From assembly GCA_028673005.1 (NCBI GenBank), contig CM054113.1:206017504-206081503 (forward strand): a DNA stretch of 64,000 bases, given 5' to 3'. Positions 25,301-35,904 of the stretch are shown here, in pieces. The notes beneath the pieces are model-generated. The model had not been told where the DNA came from, searched no databases, and saw nothing but the letters and a program-made list of their open reading frames with translations. A program made the translations under genes and the position numbers. The number at the start of each line of letters is the position of its first letter. Positions within the stretch are counted from its first letter, which is position 1. Origin of the DNA: Tanypteryx hageni. Lineage: Eukaryota; Arthropoda; Insecta; Odonata; Petaluridae.

Positions 25301-25640
25301 AATGCAATCAAATTACAAATTAACACAGCGCATGCTAAAATTGCCTTCCACGCAGCCCTTGATAGATCTCTGCTTGCCATCGTAAGATGTCGGTTACGAT
25401 ATGCAGTTTCCACGCTAATTTTTTTACACTGACCTATCTATATTTTTTTAAACTGCTGGATCGTTCGAGGGCTTGGCTGAACATCGGACTTTAAACAATA
25501 CACAAAAAACTAATCACGATCAGAAAATAGAAAGATAAAAAATTATATATAATTATAAATATTCCTTAATTTGTTCGTCAGAGTGTAAGACGAGGCAGCG
25601 ATTTTTTCAAATAGGTTTCGTTTATAGTACATATGTACTA
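19380..25640. other. No gene seen (6.2 kb)
   Basis: Intron-like AT-rich DNA. Only unrecognised frames of fewer than 95 codons, none with a convincing acceptor/donor pair. 24700-24790 has a mild G/A bias. Confidence 0.5.
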
Positions 25641-26112
25641 TTAATTTCTCGAAATGTAAACGGCGACGCAAAATTTTCCGAAAATTATCATCGTATTCCG
25701 AAATTGGTATGCGTCGTATTTCATATAGTATAGATGACAGAGATCCAGGAAATCCGTGGCGACTGGTGATAAAATGCGACGCAGAAGAGTCCGGACGAAT
25801 GTGAAAGGATTTTTTTTACGAAAAAAGGGAAGACAGCAAACGCGGGGGAAATGATAAAAATCGAAGTTATCAAGAGCCATTTGAATGCGGAAGAAAGGGA
25901 CGGAAGGAGAGCGATGAAATGAAGAATGGCGCAGACGACGACCGTCTCTTGGCGAAGAATTCGGAGATGCGACAGTTTTCACAAGGGTGGCGTGAGAAAG
26001 GGGCGGAATCGTCAACGCCTTCGATTTCGGCGTCGAGTTCGAGTGCTGAATCATCGTCTCGCATAAAGGGCAATTCCGTACCTCATGTATGAGTGCGCGT
26101 GGGTGTATATAC
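25641..26112 (-). CDS. Candidate exon, unrecognised (doubtful)
   Basis: The minus strand is open for about 156 codons from the edge of the neighbouring hAT MITE down to a TAA at 25641. It contains VRNCPLCETMIQHSNSTPKS and RHSSFHRSPSVPFFRIQM. A second minus frame (26073-25870) is also open and reads MRDDDSALELDAEIEGVD, then HPCENCRISEFFAKR. The composition is more coding-like than the flanks and the strand is the same as sdt, so it could be an alternative sdt exon. I cannot match it to the family and see no good splice sites. Chance is the simpler explanation. Confidence 0.15.
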
Positions 26113-26375
26113 GAGGTGGCCAAACCGCAGCTCTTTTAACTTAGTTTTCATTCAGAGCCCTGTCAACTTTTTTCACTATAGAACAAAATGACGTAATTTG
26201 ACTTCAGACGTGTTGGGGATGCCTAAGAGACACATATTATATCTAAATTGCTTTGGATACAGGTTATGTTTTAATGTTCGTAAATTTATGAGCGCAGAAT
26301 GCATGTCATGTGACTCTCGAACTTCTGAAGATTATCGCATGCGGCTCCAAGGGTAAGTAAATTTGGTCACCCCTG
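26113..26375. mobile_element. hAT-like MITE, 263 bp
   Basis: Flanked by a perfect 8-bp duplication GTATATAC (26105-26112 and 26376-26383). Left end GAGGTGGCCAAACCGCAGC and inverted right end CAGGGGTGACCAAATTTACT. The first left base deviates from the hAT consensus C. Confidence 0.82.
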
Positions 26376-26401
26376 GTATATACTATCTGTATATGTGTAT
26401 A

Positions 26402-26683
26402 CCGTATTTACCCGACTATAAGACGAAGTTTTATTTTCAATCAAAGGTTTTCTTGTATTCGCGAACAAAGAAATAAAAGTAGTGGCAATGATTATAACTA
26501 GTATAGCGTGGTTTAAATCACATTTGCACTGCACAAAGTGAGGACAATTTTTAGAGATAACAAAACAACACTTTTGTTTAATTTATTTTCACCAGAATTC
26601 CTTAAATTTTTTTCGACATAACTGGCTCCTGTATAGAGGGGGTCGTCTTACATTCGAGCTCTCTTATAGTCGGGTAAATACGG
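26402..26683. mobile_element. Long-TIR MITE, 282 bp
   Basis: The first 22 bases (CCGTATTTACCCGACTATAA and GA) are repeated exactly inverted at the right end; both ends are flanked by TA. No coding capacity. CCGTATTTAC...TATAAG ends are widespread in invertebrate and vertebrate DNA transposon MITEs; the superfamily is left open. Confidence 0.85.
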
Positions 26684-27012
26684 TATATAATGTTTATGGC
26701 CAGCATTCGAAATATTTGTCATACTCTAACATATAAAAACCATTTTAAAAAACTTTCGATTCTGGGAGACTCGCTTCTAAATGGAGAAATAGAATCTTAT
26801 CTCCTCGACCGCATTGTTTCCAGTACATATTGTGGACGAAACGATTTTTAAGAACATCTTTTCTCGTTTCGGCGGCGTTCCAACGAGCAAAAAAATAAAA
26901 CAGACGCAAAAACCCGCGTGAATAGCAGCACGCTCCCGAAGATAACGCTGATAATTTTTTATCGCGAAAGAATGCTGTCACCACCACAGGTGGCCGACCA
27001 CACGCGGCATGA

Positions 27013-27015
<3 letters not shown>

Positions 27016-27101
<86 letters not shown>
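27016..27101 (+). repeat. (TA)43 microsatellite
   Basis: Uninterrupted alternating TA over about 86 bp. Open frames reading YIYIYI through it are artefacts. Confidence 0.97.
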
Positions 27102-27103
<2 letters not shown>

Positions 27104-27287
27104 TCTCTCCATCGCTGACGAAGGGCATATGCATGCCCGAAAAACTTTCGTTTTTGTGTGCGTGTTTATTTACGTGTCTCTCTTCGACGCCCCCAGCAGC
27201 CTGCAAACTTGGTCCTCAACTTGGTGTCTACTGGGCTTCCTTCAACACCTTGTTGCCACCCTCATCACTACCTTTCCTTTTCCTTAA

Positions 27288-27290
<3 letters not shown>

Positions 27291-27328
<38 letters not shown>
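27291..27328 (+). repeat. (TA)n microsatellite
   Basis: About 19 TA units, 190 bp from the larger (TA)43 tract. Confidence 0.95.
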
Positions 27329-27329
<1 letters not shown>

Positions 27330-27330
<1 letters not shown>

Positions 27331-28830
27331 TATATGAGTTTGTACGCTTCGTCTCGTATATTATTTAAGAAGTACGTCCTCGCGTGTTGAGGCGGAATCC
27401 TCTCCCGTTCAGCTTATATGATTGACCAACATTGTAACTAGCGTCCGGGGCAAACTACTAAATATGCGCCCCCTCCCCCTTTCAAGCTATTATTGTCTCT
27501 AGTTTATTTAGTTAATATTTGGATTTTTTGCACCCCTTGCTTAGTTGCGTTCGAGGTAGATGCCCCGCCCTAGATATGGTACTGCGATTGAAGGCCGATT
27601 TCTCCGTCTTTTGGTCTACTGCAACGTGAGCTTTACTTTTTCAATGCAAGATTCGCGAATTAGATATCGTGATTCCCATATTCGGTCCATCACTTTCGAA
27701 GGCTTTCCGTTTTTATGGTCATATAGAATTCCAACGATTATCAGCGTAACAGAAAAAGAGGTTTCGTATCTGATGCTGAGATAAGCAATTGTCTTGAGAC
27801 ATTCGGTCTTTAGTATCTCGGAACGCTGATATATTTCAAGTAATGTATTCGCGAAGAATTTATGAAGAGTCTGCAGGATTTTTTCGGTAATTTGATTTCT
27901 TAAAATATTTTCGTTATGCAGATGTGTTATTGTTTTTTTAGGACCGGAAATGAACATATAACAATACTGTTCTAATTTATTTGGGATTTAACGATTTTGA
28001 TAATAAAGTACGTATTTATATTTGAATTGTAGTCGGTTTTTATATTTGCGGGATAGGTTAATTTTTTAGCCTTTGTTAATGTTCGCAAAATACCAATATT
28101 ATTTCATTCCTATCATCTAGATGGGCATTTTGGCTGCATTTTTATTAGATTCTGTTATCTGGCTTTTCCAACATTTTTATAACTGTCGGCGAGACATATT
28201 GTGTAAATTTGAGCTTAGCCATAAGAGGAGTATAACAATTCTCTTTTAAATTCTAATTACAGTCATGTCACTTTTATTTATTTAATTTAATGGTTTAAAG
28301 ACTTAAGTACAGATTTTAATAAATTTTGATAAAAATATAAGTGCAGCCTACAATCATGTTCAAGCGAGGATTTATCGGATGAAATTACCGAAACGAAGTG
28401 TGTGGCAGAAAGCTTTTGAAATTTTATCAATAACCAATCTTGGTATCATAATTTCATCTTACCTAAGGTAAACTCATGTATAACCCTATTTAGGTATGCA
28501 TATTTTGGCCGTTCTACATGTGAGGCTAATCCTTATGTAAAGTTAGTAAAATAATAGGAGAACCTAACCATGCTGGACCTGAATTTTTAGTTTTTCATAT
28601 TAATTAATCAAATTACCTTCAACTAGATTTCATAGTTACGGTTATTTAAATAAAGTTAGTTTTGATTGAGGATTGGACATATGATCTACACGATACGCAT
28701 TCCAAAAGTAATTGTTTGGTAAAGAATGATGAGCGGACTTATTTGCAATCATTCCACTGCATCGGTGTATTCATTTGGGATAGCATGCTTTTTAATAACT
28801 TTTATATGAACTTGCCTACTATATTTTTAT
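27330..28830. other. No gene seen
   Basis: 27560-27957 is open on both strands (74 and 113 codons) with mildly complex composition, but no domain, start context or splice sites support a gene. Confidence 0.4.
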
Positions 28831-28925
28831 ATGTATATACATATGTATATGTATATATATATATATATACATATGTGTATGTATATATATATATGTGTGT
28901 GTGTATATATATATACATACATATT
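28831..28925 (+). repeat. Compound (TA)/(TG) microsatellite
   Basis: Alternating TATATG, (TA)n and GTGTGTGT blocks. Confidence 0.9.
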
Positions 28926-31800
28926 TTCGTATCAATTATACTTGATGCAATAATTGTAATTAGAAATATTGTTTTTATGTTTGTTAGTCTTAATTAGCTA
29001 TTCCTTTGTATTTCTATACAGAGATTTGTATATTTCTTCAGAGTACTTCTTCGTGAGTCCTACGAAATATATCAGTGATCTAGGAATATCCAGTGATCTG
29101 TGGAGGCAATTATCAAAAGATTATTATAAGAGTTGAACTGCTCTATCGGAGTCTTAATGGGGTGAGATCTACCTTTGCCTCAAAATAGAAACAGCGATTT
29201 ATTTACTTTTTAGTGCATGCAAAAAATGATTTCATAAAATAAATTTAAATAATTTTTTCTCTTTTTAGGTAAAGATTAAAGACACGCATCTTTCCAAGAA
29301 AATGTCCCCAAAGTCCTTCAAATATTCATCAATTCAAATCTCTGTATCTGACTTCAATAATATAATTATTTATTTAACGTGAAAAATAAATGATTATCTT
29401 CATTTATATTTACTGGCAACAATACTGATGTTTTCTTTCACTGTATTCGTTGATTGGCACTTCCAAGGCAACACCAATGTTTATATTTACTAGAGATAAT
29501 CCAAAAAATAAAATAATGTATGTTGCGATTGATTCTGAATATACCTGTGGTTACATGATAATTTTTGCCGTAAGTTTTTGTACTGTTTTATGTAGTTTAT
29601 CGTTTAGTGTTAGTTTGTTGTGAGATGGCCTTTGGAAAGCGGTAATTTTCATTCGTCTCCTCCAATCGTACGTTTTATCTTCGATTTTGCAAAGACGATG
29701 GATCGTATGGATATGTTCTAAGAGAGTCATCTGACTTATAAATTCATGCAAAATTGGTTCAATTCAGAAACATACACCAAATTTTTATTTATAATTATGA
29801 TTCCTTGCCGCCAGATGCAGGACTGTCGCTTCTCGACAGTCAATCAGAATCCGGACAGAAACTCACGCTTGCTCCGTTATAGTATAATTTCATTAGCTTA
29901 TATGTAAAACGAGAAATAGTTTGTGAATATACACCCGTGACAGCCGATAGTAAGTTTTTATTGAATTAAGCATGAATATACAAGTGCTGAATGAATATAT
30001 AAGTGCTTCAAACAAGTTAAATGTAAATATTTTATATAATGTAACCTAAGTTATTGAAAATAACATTATCTTAGTGTATATAAAGTCATTATCTATATAA
30101 AAGTTATTTATAAAAAAATAATTTTGATATTATTAATTGTTTATTCTATAAGTATCGCGGGGACGTATAAAGGCCCAATAATCTGTCTCCGAATTATAAT
30201 TATTAGCTCATAACAACGTCCAACCTGTTTCAGGCTTTTTACTTGGAACATTCCCAGTCCAGCTAAGCTAGGAACTACATTAATCTTTTTCCACATTTCA
30301 CGAATCGAGCTAATTTTCTCCAGTGTCTCAATGATGTTCCTATTCTCTGTTCGCGCTTCGAATCAGCAGTCTTGACAAAGAAAAGAAGCATTTTTGACGC
30401 ACCTTAATGGACCCAGAACTCGTAGAAATATTTTAACGCTCACGGCGAGACAGTGATTTCCACTTGGGGATGTTAACCGTTGGAATTCTATTTTGATGAG
30501 AGGGCCATTCGTTTTAAACAGCGCCTAATTTGGCTGCGTTGCTTTCCTTTGTATTAGCTCACACGTAAGCTTTGGAAGGCCGAATTATATTTTATTATGA
30601 GTGACATGTTAAGCGTCATCGAGAGCACCGAAAGCTATGTGTTGACATCTCAGACTCGAGTTAAAAACTGTTTTATGGTCAAAGGCTAGTCCATTTCCTG
30701 CCATCGAAGATAGTCCACAGGTATGGTCTAAATGTAGTTAGCGTGTTTTAAATCGTCCTTGCTGTTTTCCTTTCTTAGTGTCATAGATTTCCATCTGATA
30801 AGATAATTTTTCTTCAACCCAGGCGCCAACCTTATCTCAAACAAGAAATATTTGGAAAAAATTCCTTTTACTAAATTGATAATATATATCAATTACAGAA
30901 CAATTTCTTTGAAGTTTCCACTATAAAGGAAATTGGACATATCTCGTATAGATTAGATTAGATTGTCGGGCTTGTCTCCCGACGTCTTTAGTATATCCTA
31001 ACAATACCATAAGCCGACAACCTGTCACGTTTCGGCTACTAGCAAATAACGTAAAAGTATTAAAATTAATGGCTAAAATATTTCGGCGTGAATATCGTCA
31101 ATTTGCAGATTTTTGTGTTGAGTTGCATCGAAGGATGTAGACACTTGCGATGAATGCTTGCCTCGATCCTGCCATGGGTAAAGTGACCAGGCGTCCTGGA
31201 TTTCGACTTCCTGCCTCGCGTTGTAAAGTGCGCCGGGAAACGTCATGAATTGTACATTACTGTCCGGTACGGCTCCTTTTCAAAATAGCGGATTCGTAAT
31301 TTCCGTTGAAAAAATCCAATTTGCCGAGAAATGAATTTCATTTGGGATAACACACCGCGATTTATTTTTAGTTGCTTGTTTGCATCGCTTTGTGGTAATG
31401 ATTTTTTGTTTCATTAATTTTATGCTCTTTGTATTTTGATACGTTCATTTAATTTTTCAAATGTTAGATTATACGTTCAACCGGCTTTAAATTCCTTATT
31501 TCAACATTTTATAATTTTACTTTAATGATTTTCCTGGAAGTGGAAGATTTGTAAAAAAGATTTGCCAGAAATCAGATTCTTGGCATCATTGTTAGAAGAT
31601 TTAAATTAAAAGAAAGCTGATCGAATGCGAGATTGAAGCTTCCATAGAAGCATAGGTCGTAAGAAGTAGCTGACATGGATTAAGAGCTAACAGAAATTCC
31701 TACATATATTGCTGTGAGAACGATACGTTGGTTGATTTTTCCATACGACTGTCACAATGGGAGAACCAAGACATTAAGTTAGGACTATTAAGGATAATAT
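28926..31800. other. No gene seen; 3' side of the sdt exon (intron)
   Basis: On the minus strand this is intron downstream of the sdt donor. AT-rich, no convincing exon. Candidate helix-coding continuation of the Pals1 conserved region 2 was looked for by eye and not found. Confidence 0.5.
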
Positions 31801-31919
31801 CGTGCTTAGCACGCCATGACACGCACCAATTTGTTGAATTGTAAGATGAAATGCAGGTGATTTTTATGGTTTTGGGCGACGGTTGCGGCGCGAGATATTT
31901 TGAGAAGCATATAATCCCT

Positions 31920-31925
31920 CCATAC
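31920..31925 (-). other. Splice donor of the sdt first coding exon
   Basis: The minus strand reads TCCAG|GTATGG, with the intron starting at 31925. The reading frame leaves the exon at a codon boundary (phase 0). It is immediately after the conserved SIRKFQ, where the Pals1 alignment continues with a charged helix; the downstream genomic reading (VWRDYM and so on) does not resemble the family. Confidence 0.75.
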
Positions 31926-32462
31926 CTGGAACTTGCGGATGCTGTCCAGCTGTTCCTTGGTTGGGGTCCTCTCCTCCTCCCTCTCCGGAGCTCTGGGTGC
32001 CGCTACTGGCGGCTTCGGCGCCTCTCTCGCCGGGGGCGGCGGTTTCGCCCCGATCGCCCTCGATCCGTTGACGGGCGCCGTCGCAGGGGGTGGCGGTTGG
32101 GGCTGCCGGAAGTGGTGCTGGTTCCGCCCCGGGGCGGTCACGGATGGCCTCGGAGGCGGGTATCTCGGGGGCGTCTTGGTCCGCCCCACGAAGGAGTCTG
32201 GCACGTCCACCGCCATCTCGCGGTGGGTCTCCGCCGGGTCCTCCTCGAAGTGGTGGTGCTCGCCCATCATGGTGAGCGGCGGCGCGGCTGTCTCGGGAGC
32301 ATCGGGGTGGTGGGCGCCGCGACGCCCCACGCCCTCCGACGCCGCCGACGCGACCACGCCACCGCCGCCGGATATCGCGCCGCCGACGCCTCCGCCGCGA
32401 CGCCTGGAACTGGGATTCCAACAAGATTTGAACATGTTGCCCTCCGCGGCCACCAAAATCAT
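31926..32462 (-). CDS. sdt: Stardust / Pals1 (MPP5) homologue, first coding exon (partial CDS)
   Basis: Encodes residues 1-179 of a polarity scaffold of the membrane-associated guanylate kinase family. Stardust binds Crumbs, Patj and Par-6 at the apical membrane of epithelial and photoreceptor cells. The exon reads from ATG at 32462 (MILVAAEGNMFKSCWNP) through Gly/Ala-rich (20-45) and Pro-rich (97-165) stretches. Residues 80-87 are HREMAVDV, matching the HREMAVDCP Par-6-binding motif (conserved region 1) of Pals1. Residues 168-179 (TKEQLDSIRKFQ) match the start of conserved region 2. The start is fixed by an in-frame TAG at 32489-32487 with no acceptor-like sequence between; the inner Met10 is an alternative. 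The exon ends at 31926 in CAG|GTATGG, phase 0. L27, PDZ, SH3 and GK domains must be on later exons, not seen here. Two antisense frames are also open but are GC-composition shadows. The identification rests on motif recognition; the gene symbol follows the fly name. Confidence 0.85.
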
Positions 32463-33640
32463 ATCGCTCGCTTCCTCCCTTTCTCTCTATAACAATTTCC
32501 GATTCATCGCGCGAGGAGGGGCGAGGCGATATTCACCCATTCCACTCTTTGGCTCCTTTTCGGAGCGAATGAAATTACATGGGTATGTAAATTAAACACT
32601 TTTCAACAGTCACCATTCAAAACACGAGATAATCCAGTTCATTTTCCTATGTTAACGTCGTGATAAACACCGTTCTCCATATGTGAACACGTCCCATATG
32701 GGTATGACACCAGAAGGTGGGAGGGATATTTTTGGACCATGCCTTCAACCCAATGGATAAAACTGGCGCACGCAACACCCTATTGCACACGACAAAGGGC
32801 GCGCAATGACGGCGCCAAAATTCTTCTTTCCCCCTAATAATCCGAAGGGAGAATATTAGGCGAGGATTTCTCCGACGGCGAAGAAATTAACGGAACGCTT
32901 CGTGGTATTCCTTCCTCAGGGCGCGGGTACGGTAATTCAGAGCTTCGCTGCCAGAGCCACGGTTGAAGCCCTTTCGGGGCGGAAACGACTGCTGCACCCA
33001 GCACTCGGCGGGACGTAAAACCCGCATCGCTCGCGGCCTCCAACGCACCGAAATAGGAACTGTCCGAAGACTTGACTATGTGTAACGCCCGCGAGCGCAC
33101 GGACCGAGGCACGGACTTTAACTGGCTCGCGTCTCTATCCTCCTTCTCGTGGTCGCGTGTCGCGTTCGAACCGGCGGGTCTACTGGGAGAGAGAGAGAAA
33201 GAGAGAAAACCTCCCTTCTCTTCCTCTCATAGAACGTTGGACGTGTTGTCGTGAATATCGCGAGAGAGGGAGAGAGAGTCAGTTCCTTTGGAGGAGAGAG
33301 AGAGAAGGGGGAGGGAGGAGAGTGGGGGGAGGGCGAACGGAATGCAGCCAGTCGGTGGGGGCGGGAGAGAGTGGGAGGGGGAAGAGTAGATGTCCGAGAG
33401 GGAGGGGGGAGGAGACGGCCGCGTTGGAATCTTGGAAGCAACTCGTGATTACATGCGTGGCTTTAGTGAGTGCTGGCGTGAATCGAGAGAGTAAGGATGA
33501 GGGGGAAGAGGGTGGGGAGGGGGAGAGGAGGGAGGACGGATTCCGAGTGGAGGAAGAAGGATGACCGGAGGGAGGGAGGTGGAGGAGGCGAGAGCACTAG
33601 TAAGTTTTCGTTGAGGGAGTCCCTTTCTTCCCCTCCCCCT
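32463..33640 (-). promoter_or_regulatory. Presumed 5' UTR and promoter zone of sdt
   Basis: Directly upstream (minus-strand sense) of the sdt start codon. It is GC- and CpG-richer than the flanks at 32800-33180, then strongly purine-biased on the plus strand at 33185-33600 with several GAGAG runs. In insects such runs are typical GAGA-factor sites near promoters. A 93-codon open minus frame at 33112-32834 exists but is in another frame and shows no family resemblance. The exact transcription start cannot be placed from sequence alone. Confidence 0.4.
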
Positions 33641-33839
33641 TTTCCTCGCACCTTCCCTCGCCACTTTGTCTGCCCTCTCTCTCTCTTGTTCTCCCGTCCA
33701 GAAAAAAACACTCGCGATCCCCGGACTCAAAAACTACCACCTACCAACCGACAGACCTGACGGCAGGAAAGGGTGTACCTGTGTGAACTCTCCAGGAAAT
33801 GACGAACGGAGCTAATCTTGCGTGGCGTTTTCTCTCTCC

Positions 33840-34210
33840 CATTTTATTCCCTCCACCTCCTCCTCTCCGTCATTCCTTTTTTCCCACCTCTAACGAATAT
33901 GTGTAACATCTAATTTGGTGGAGACAACATGGCGGCAAATTCACTTCCTCCTTATTCTCCGTTCCAGCGCCTTTTACCGTCCACCCACCTCCTATGCTGT
34001 TTTCTCCCTTTCCTCCTCTTCCTCCCCCTCTCTCCCCTCCGACCATTGCTCATTGTTTGGTCTCACGGTCGCCTTCCGATCGCACCTCGGGTAACATTCG
34101 TCACACATGCGTGCGCTTCGGACAGAACGATTTACGGGACAGCGTCGCGTGAATCGCACACGGGATTGTCTTTTCCCCCCCTCTCCTTCCTTCCCCTTTT
34201 ATCCTCCCTG
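33840..34210 (+). other. Pyrimidine-rich (plus strand) low-complexity block
   Basis: C/T-rich runs (TCTCTCTCCC, CCTCCTCCTCTCC, TCCCCCTCTCTCCCC) follow the purine-rich 33185-33640 stretch, so strand bias flips at about 33650. This is a purine/pyrimidine switch in the upstream region of sdt. Confidence 0.6.
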
Positions 34211-34462
34211 AGCTCTCCTAATCCTAGAATTAGTCGCGTTTCGCGCCAAAATACGTCACCGGCATCCCGATGCGCTCAAGATATTAACGGACGGGACGGG
34301 TCGTTTTTCGTCGAAGAATTCGACACTTTGAGGTTTATTCTCGCGAAACGGGCGCGTTATTTCCGTCGCGAGATGTCGGAGTCGTTGAGGGAACAGTCGT
34401 TTAATATCGTTTTGCAAGTCTATCGTACAGAAAGTTTTAAATTAACTTTCTGTATGGTATAG
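33929..34462 (+). CDS. Candidate 177-codon open frame, unrecognised (doubtful)
   Basis: ATG in a good initiation context (acaacATGGCGGC) opens 177 codons. The first half is Leu/Pro/Ser-rich because it reads the C/T-rich block. The second half (after about residue 90) is of normal composition and contains FFVEEFDTLRFILAKRARYF. I recognise no family. It could be a chance frame through low complexity, a 5' exon of a divergent gene sharing the sdt upstream region, or an upstream ORF. No splice structure supports it. Confidence 0.12.
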   Translation: MAANSLPPYSPFQRLLPSTHLLCCFLPFLLFLPLSPLRPLLIVWSHGRLPIAPRVTFVTHACASDRTIYGTASRESHTGLSFPPLSFLPLLSSLSSPNPRISRVSRQNTSPASRCAQDINGRDGSFFVEEFDTLRFILAKRARYFRREMSESLREQSFNIVLQVYRTESFKLTFCMV

Positions 34463-34464
34463 AC
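34418..34464. repeat. Short near-perfect hairpin
   Basis: GTCTATcGTACAGAAAGTT and its reverse complement (with one small bulge) flank a loop of about 7 nt (TTAAATT). The stem is about 18 bp. It is shorter than a usual miRNA precursor and not a terminator in a eukaryote; a decayed MITE or structured RNA element is possible. Confidence 0.5.
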
Positions 34465-35039
34465 TCGCGAAAAGTTTTTAAACACTTTCAAATAAAGTGT
34501 TTTTTTTTAGATATAACTGGAAGCTTGAGGGAGTAACGAAATAGCTACTGAAGCATACAGTAAATGGCAATTTAAAAAAATTGCTAATTGAGAATGCTAA
34601 AATTTATATATACTAGTATGATTAGTCTGAAATAATATTATTATGAGACGGAATACTGAATCGATTGAAGAAAAAACGAAGTCTCTAGCTGCTTTCGTTT
34701 AGGAGGAGTTAGGCCGTCAGACAGACAGACGGACAAACCCATAGTATAAGCGGATTCTTTAAAAAAGCACTAAAAATCATTCTTTTTCTGAAGGTCCTTA
34801 ATTTATGTTTTTTTCCTGTTCTGAACTCGATAAAAGCGACTTATTAGACCCCCTCCTATCCCTCCTCTCCCACCAGACGAAAAGACGCGACTTCTCAAGA
34901 AGGTGCCGTACTCTTAAAGCTAGGCAAAGCAATTTTCGGATCCCAACCGACAACCCTTCCAACCATTCTCCTCCCTTCGCCGCGGATTCCCTCGCTGGCC
35001 TGCGTCCAACGGGGAAAAAGTCACGCAGAGACGGATGGC

Positions 35040-35068
35040 GGGGTGCGGGAGGGAGTAAAGGGAGAGGA

Positions 35069-35115
<47 letters not shown>

Positions 35116-35260
35116 TGGGGGAGGGAGATGAGGAGGAAGTGAGGTAGAGGGAGGCGTCAAGGTTACGGAAAAAAAGATGAAGAGAGAGAAATGAGGAGAG
35201 GAAAGAGTGAGCGGTGGAGAACAGAGAAGGAAAGAGAGAGGTGAAAAGGAGGGAAAAGTG
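35040..35260 (+). promoter_or_regulatory. Purine-strand (GAGA-type) island
   Basis: Almost only G and A on the plus strand: GGGAGGGAGT, (AG)n, GAGGTAGAGGGAGG, then AGAGAGAAATGAGGAGAGG. Candidate GAGA-factor or triplex-forming tract. It is one of several such islands in the window; function is inferred, not shown. Confidence 0.4.
35072..35112 (+). repeat. (AG)n microsatellite in purine-rich island
   Basis: About 20 uninterrupted AG units within a wider G/A-rich block (35040-35260). Confidence 0.95.
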
Positions 35261-35685
35261 AATTACGTTCTGCGGGAATGCCCTCTATCTCTATCGCCTA
35301 TCCACCTTCCTCTTCTGCCGACTTGGAACTAATCCTTCAGTCTCCCGAAATCGTTTTCCGTGCGTCGGCAAAGGAGTAACGAACAATTTAAATCGCGAAG
35401 GGTGTGTGAGAGAGAGGCCAATAATTCCACGGCGACGCCCCTCCCTTAACGCGATTTGCCAAATCGATCACGATCTGGTTACTCGGGAAGGGCAGGTTCC
35501 GATAGGATGGGATAGCTAAGATTCTCTTCTCCCTCTCTCTCTCGTTCTCTTCCCGGTGTGGAATTGTGGGGAGGATGCCACGGTCGCAACTCATTCTACC
35601 ACAAGAGTGAGGAAAGTGACTGAGGGGAGAGGTTGGGAAGAGCAGAAATGGTCGGAGGAGCAGGATTGGGCGTAGGAAGAGAGTA

Positions 35686-35902
35686 CAGTATGTCCTCGTT
35701 ATAAGTGAACTCGATTTACGTGGATTCGCGTATACGCGATCGACAAAATAGGGAACATAAATCGATTTACACGAGCGGGATTCGCTTTAACGCAATTTTG
35801 TACATGGAATTCTTTACGGGAAAATAGGATTCGATTTACACGATTTCGATATAAACGATAGTATTCGGGAACGCATATATCACGTAAATCGAGGACTACC
35901 TG
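35686..35902. mobile_element. Tigger/pogo-like MITE, 217 bp
   Basis: Left end CAGTATGTCCTCGTTATAAG and right end (reverse complement) CAGGTAGTCCTCGATTTACG form imperfect terminal inverted repeats. Both ends are flanked by TA, the target duplication of Tc1/mariner-pogo elements. The interior repeats ATCGATTTACACGA-type modules three times and has no coding capacity. Confidence 0.8.
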
Positions 35903-35904
35903 TA

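Noticed and set aside
26745..27287. Frames containing YIYIYI repeats
   Set aside because: They read through the (TA)43 tract; no flanking domain is recognisable.
27560..27957. Frames of 74 (+) and 113 (-) codons
   Set aside because: Open in both directions, no start context, splice sites or family match.
31864..32424. Second minus-strand frame of 186 codons across the sdt exon
   Set aside because: Arg/Gly-rich out-of-frame shadow, and it lacks the HREMAVD and KEQLDSIRKFQ motifs.
31851..32595. Long plus-strand frames (213 and 220 codons) opposite the sdt exon
   Set aside because: Antisense shadows of a GC-rich exon, rich in Arg/Gly/Pro, with no recognisable domain; the minus frame has the motifs and splice donor.
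33118..33760. Multiple 80-135 codon frames on both strands
   Set aside because: All read the GA/CT-rich upstream block of sdt; composition explains them.
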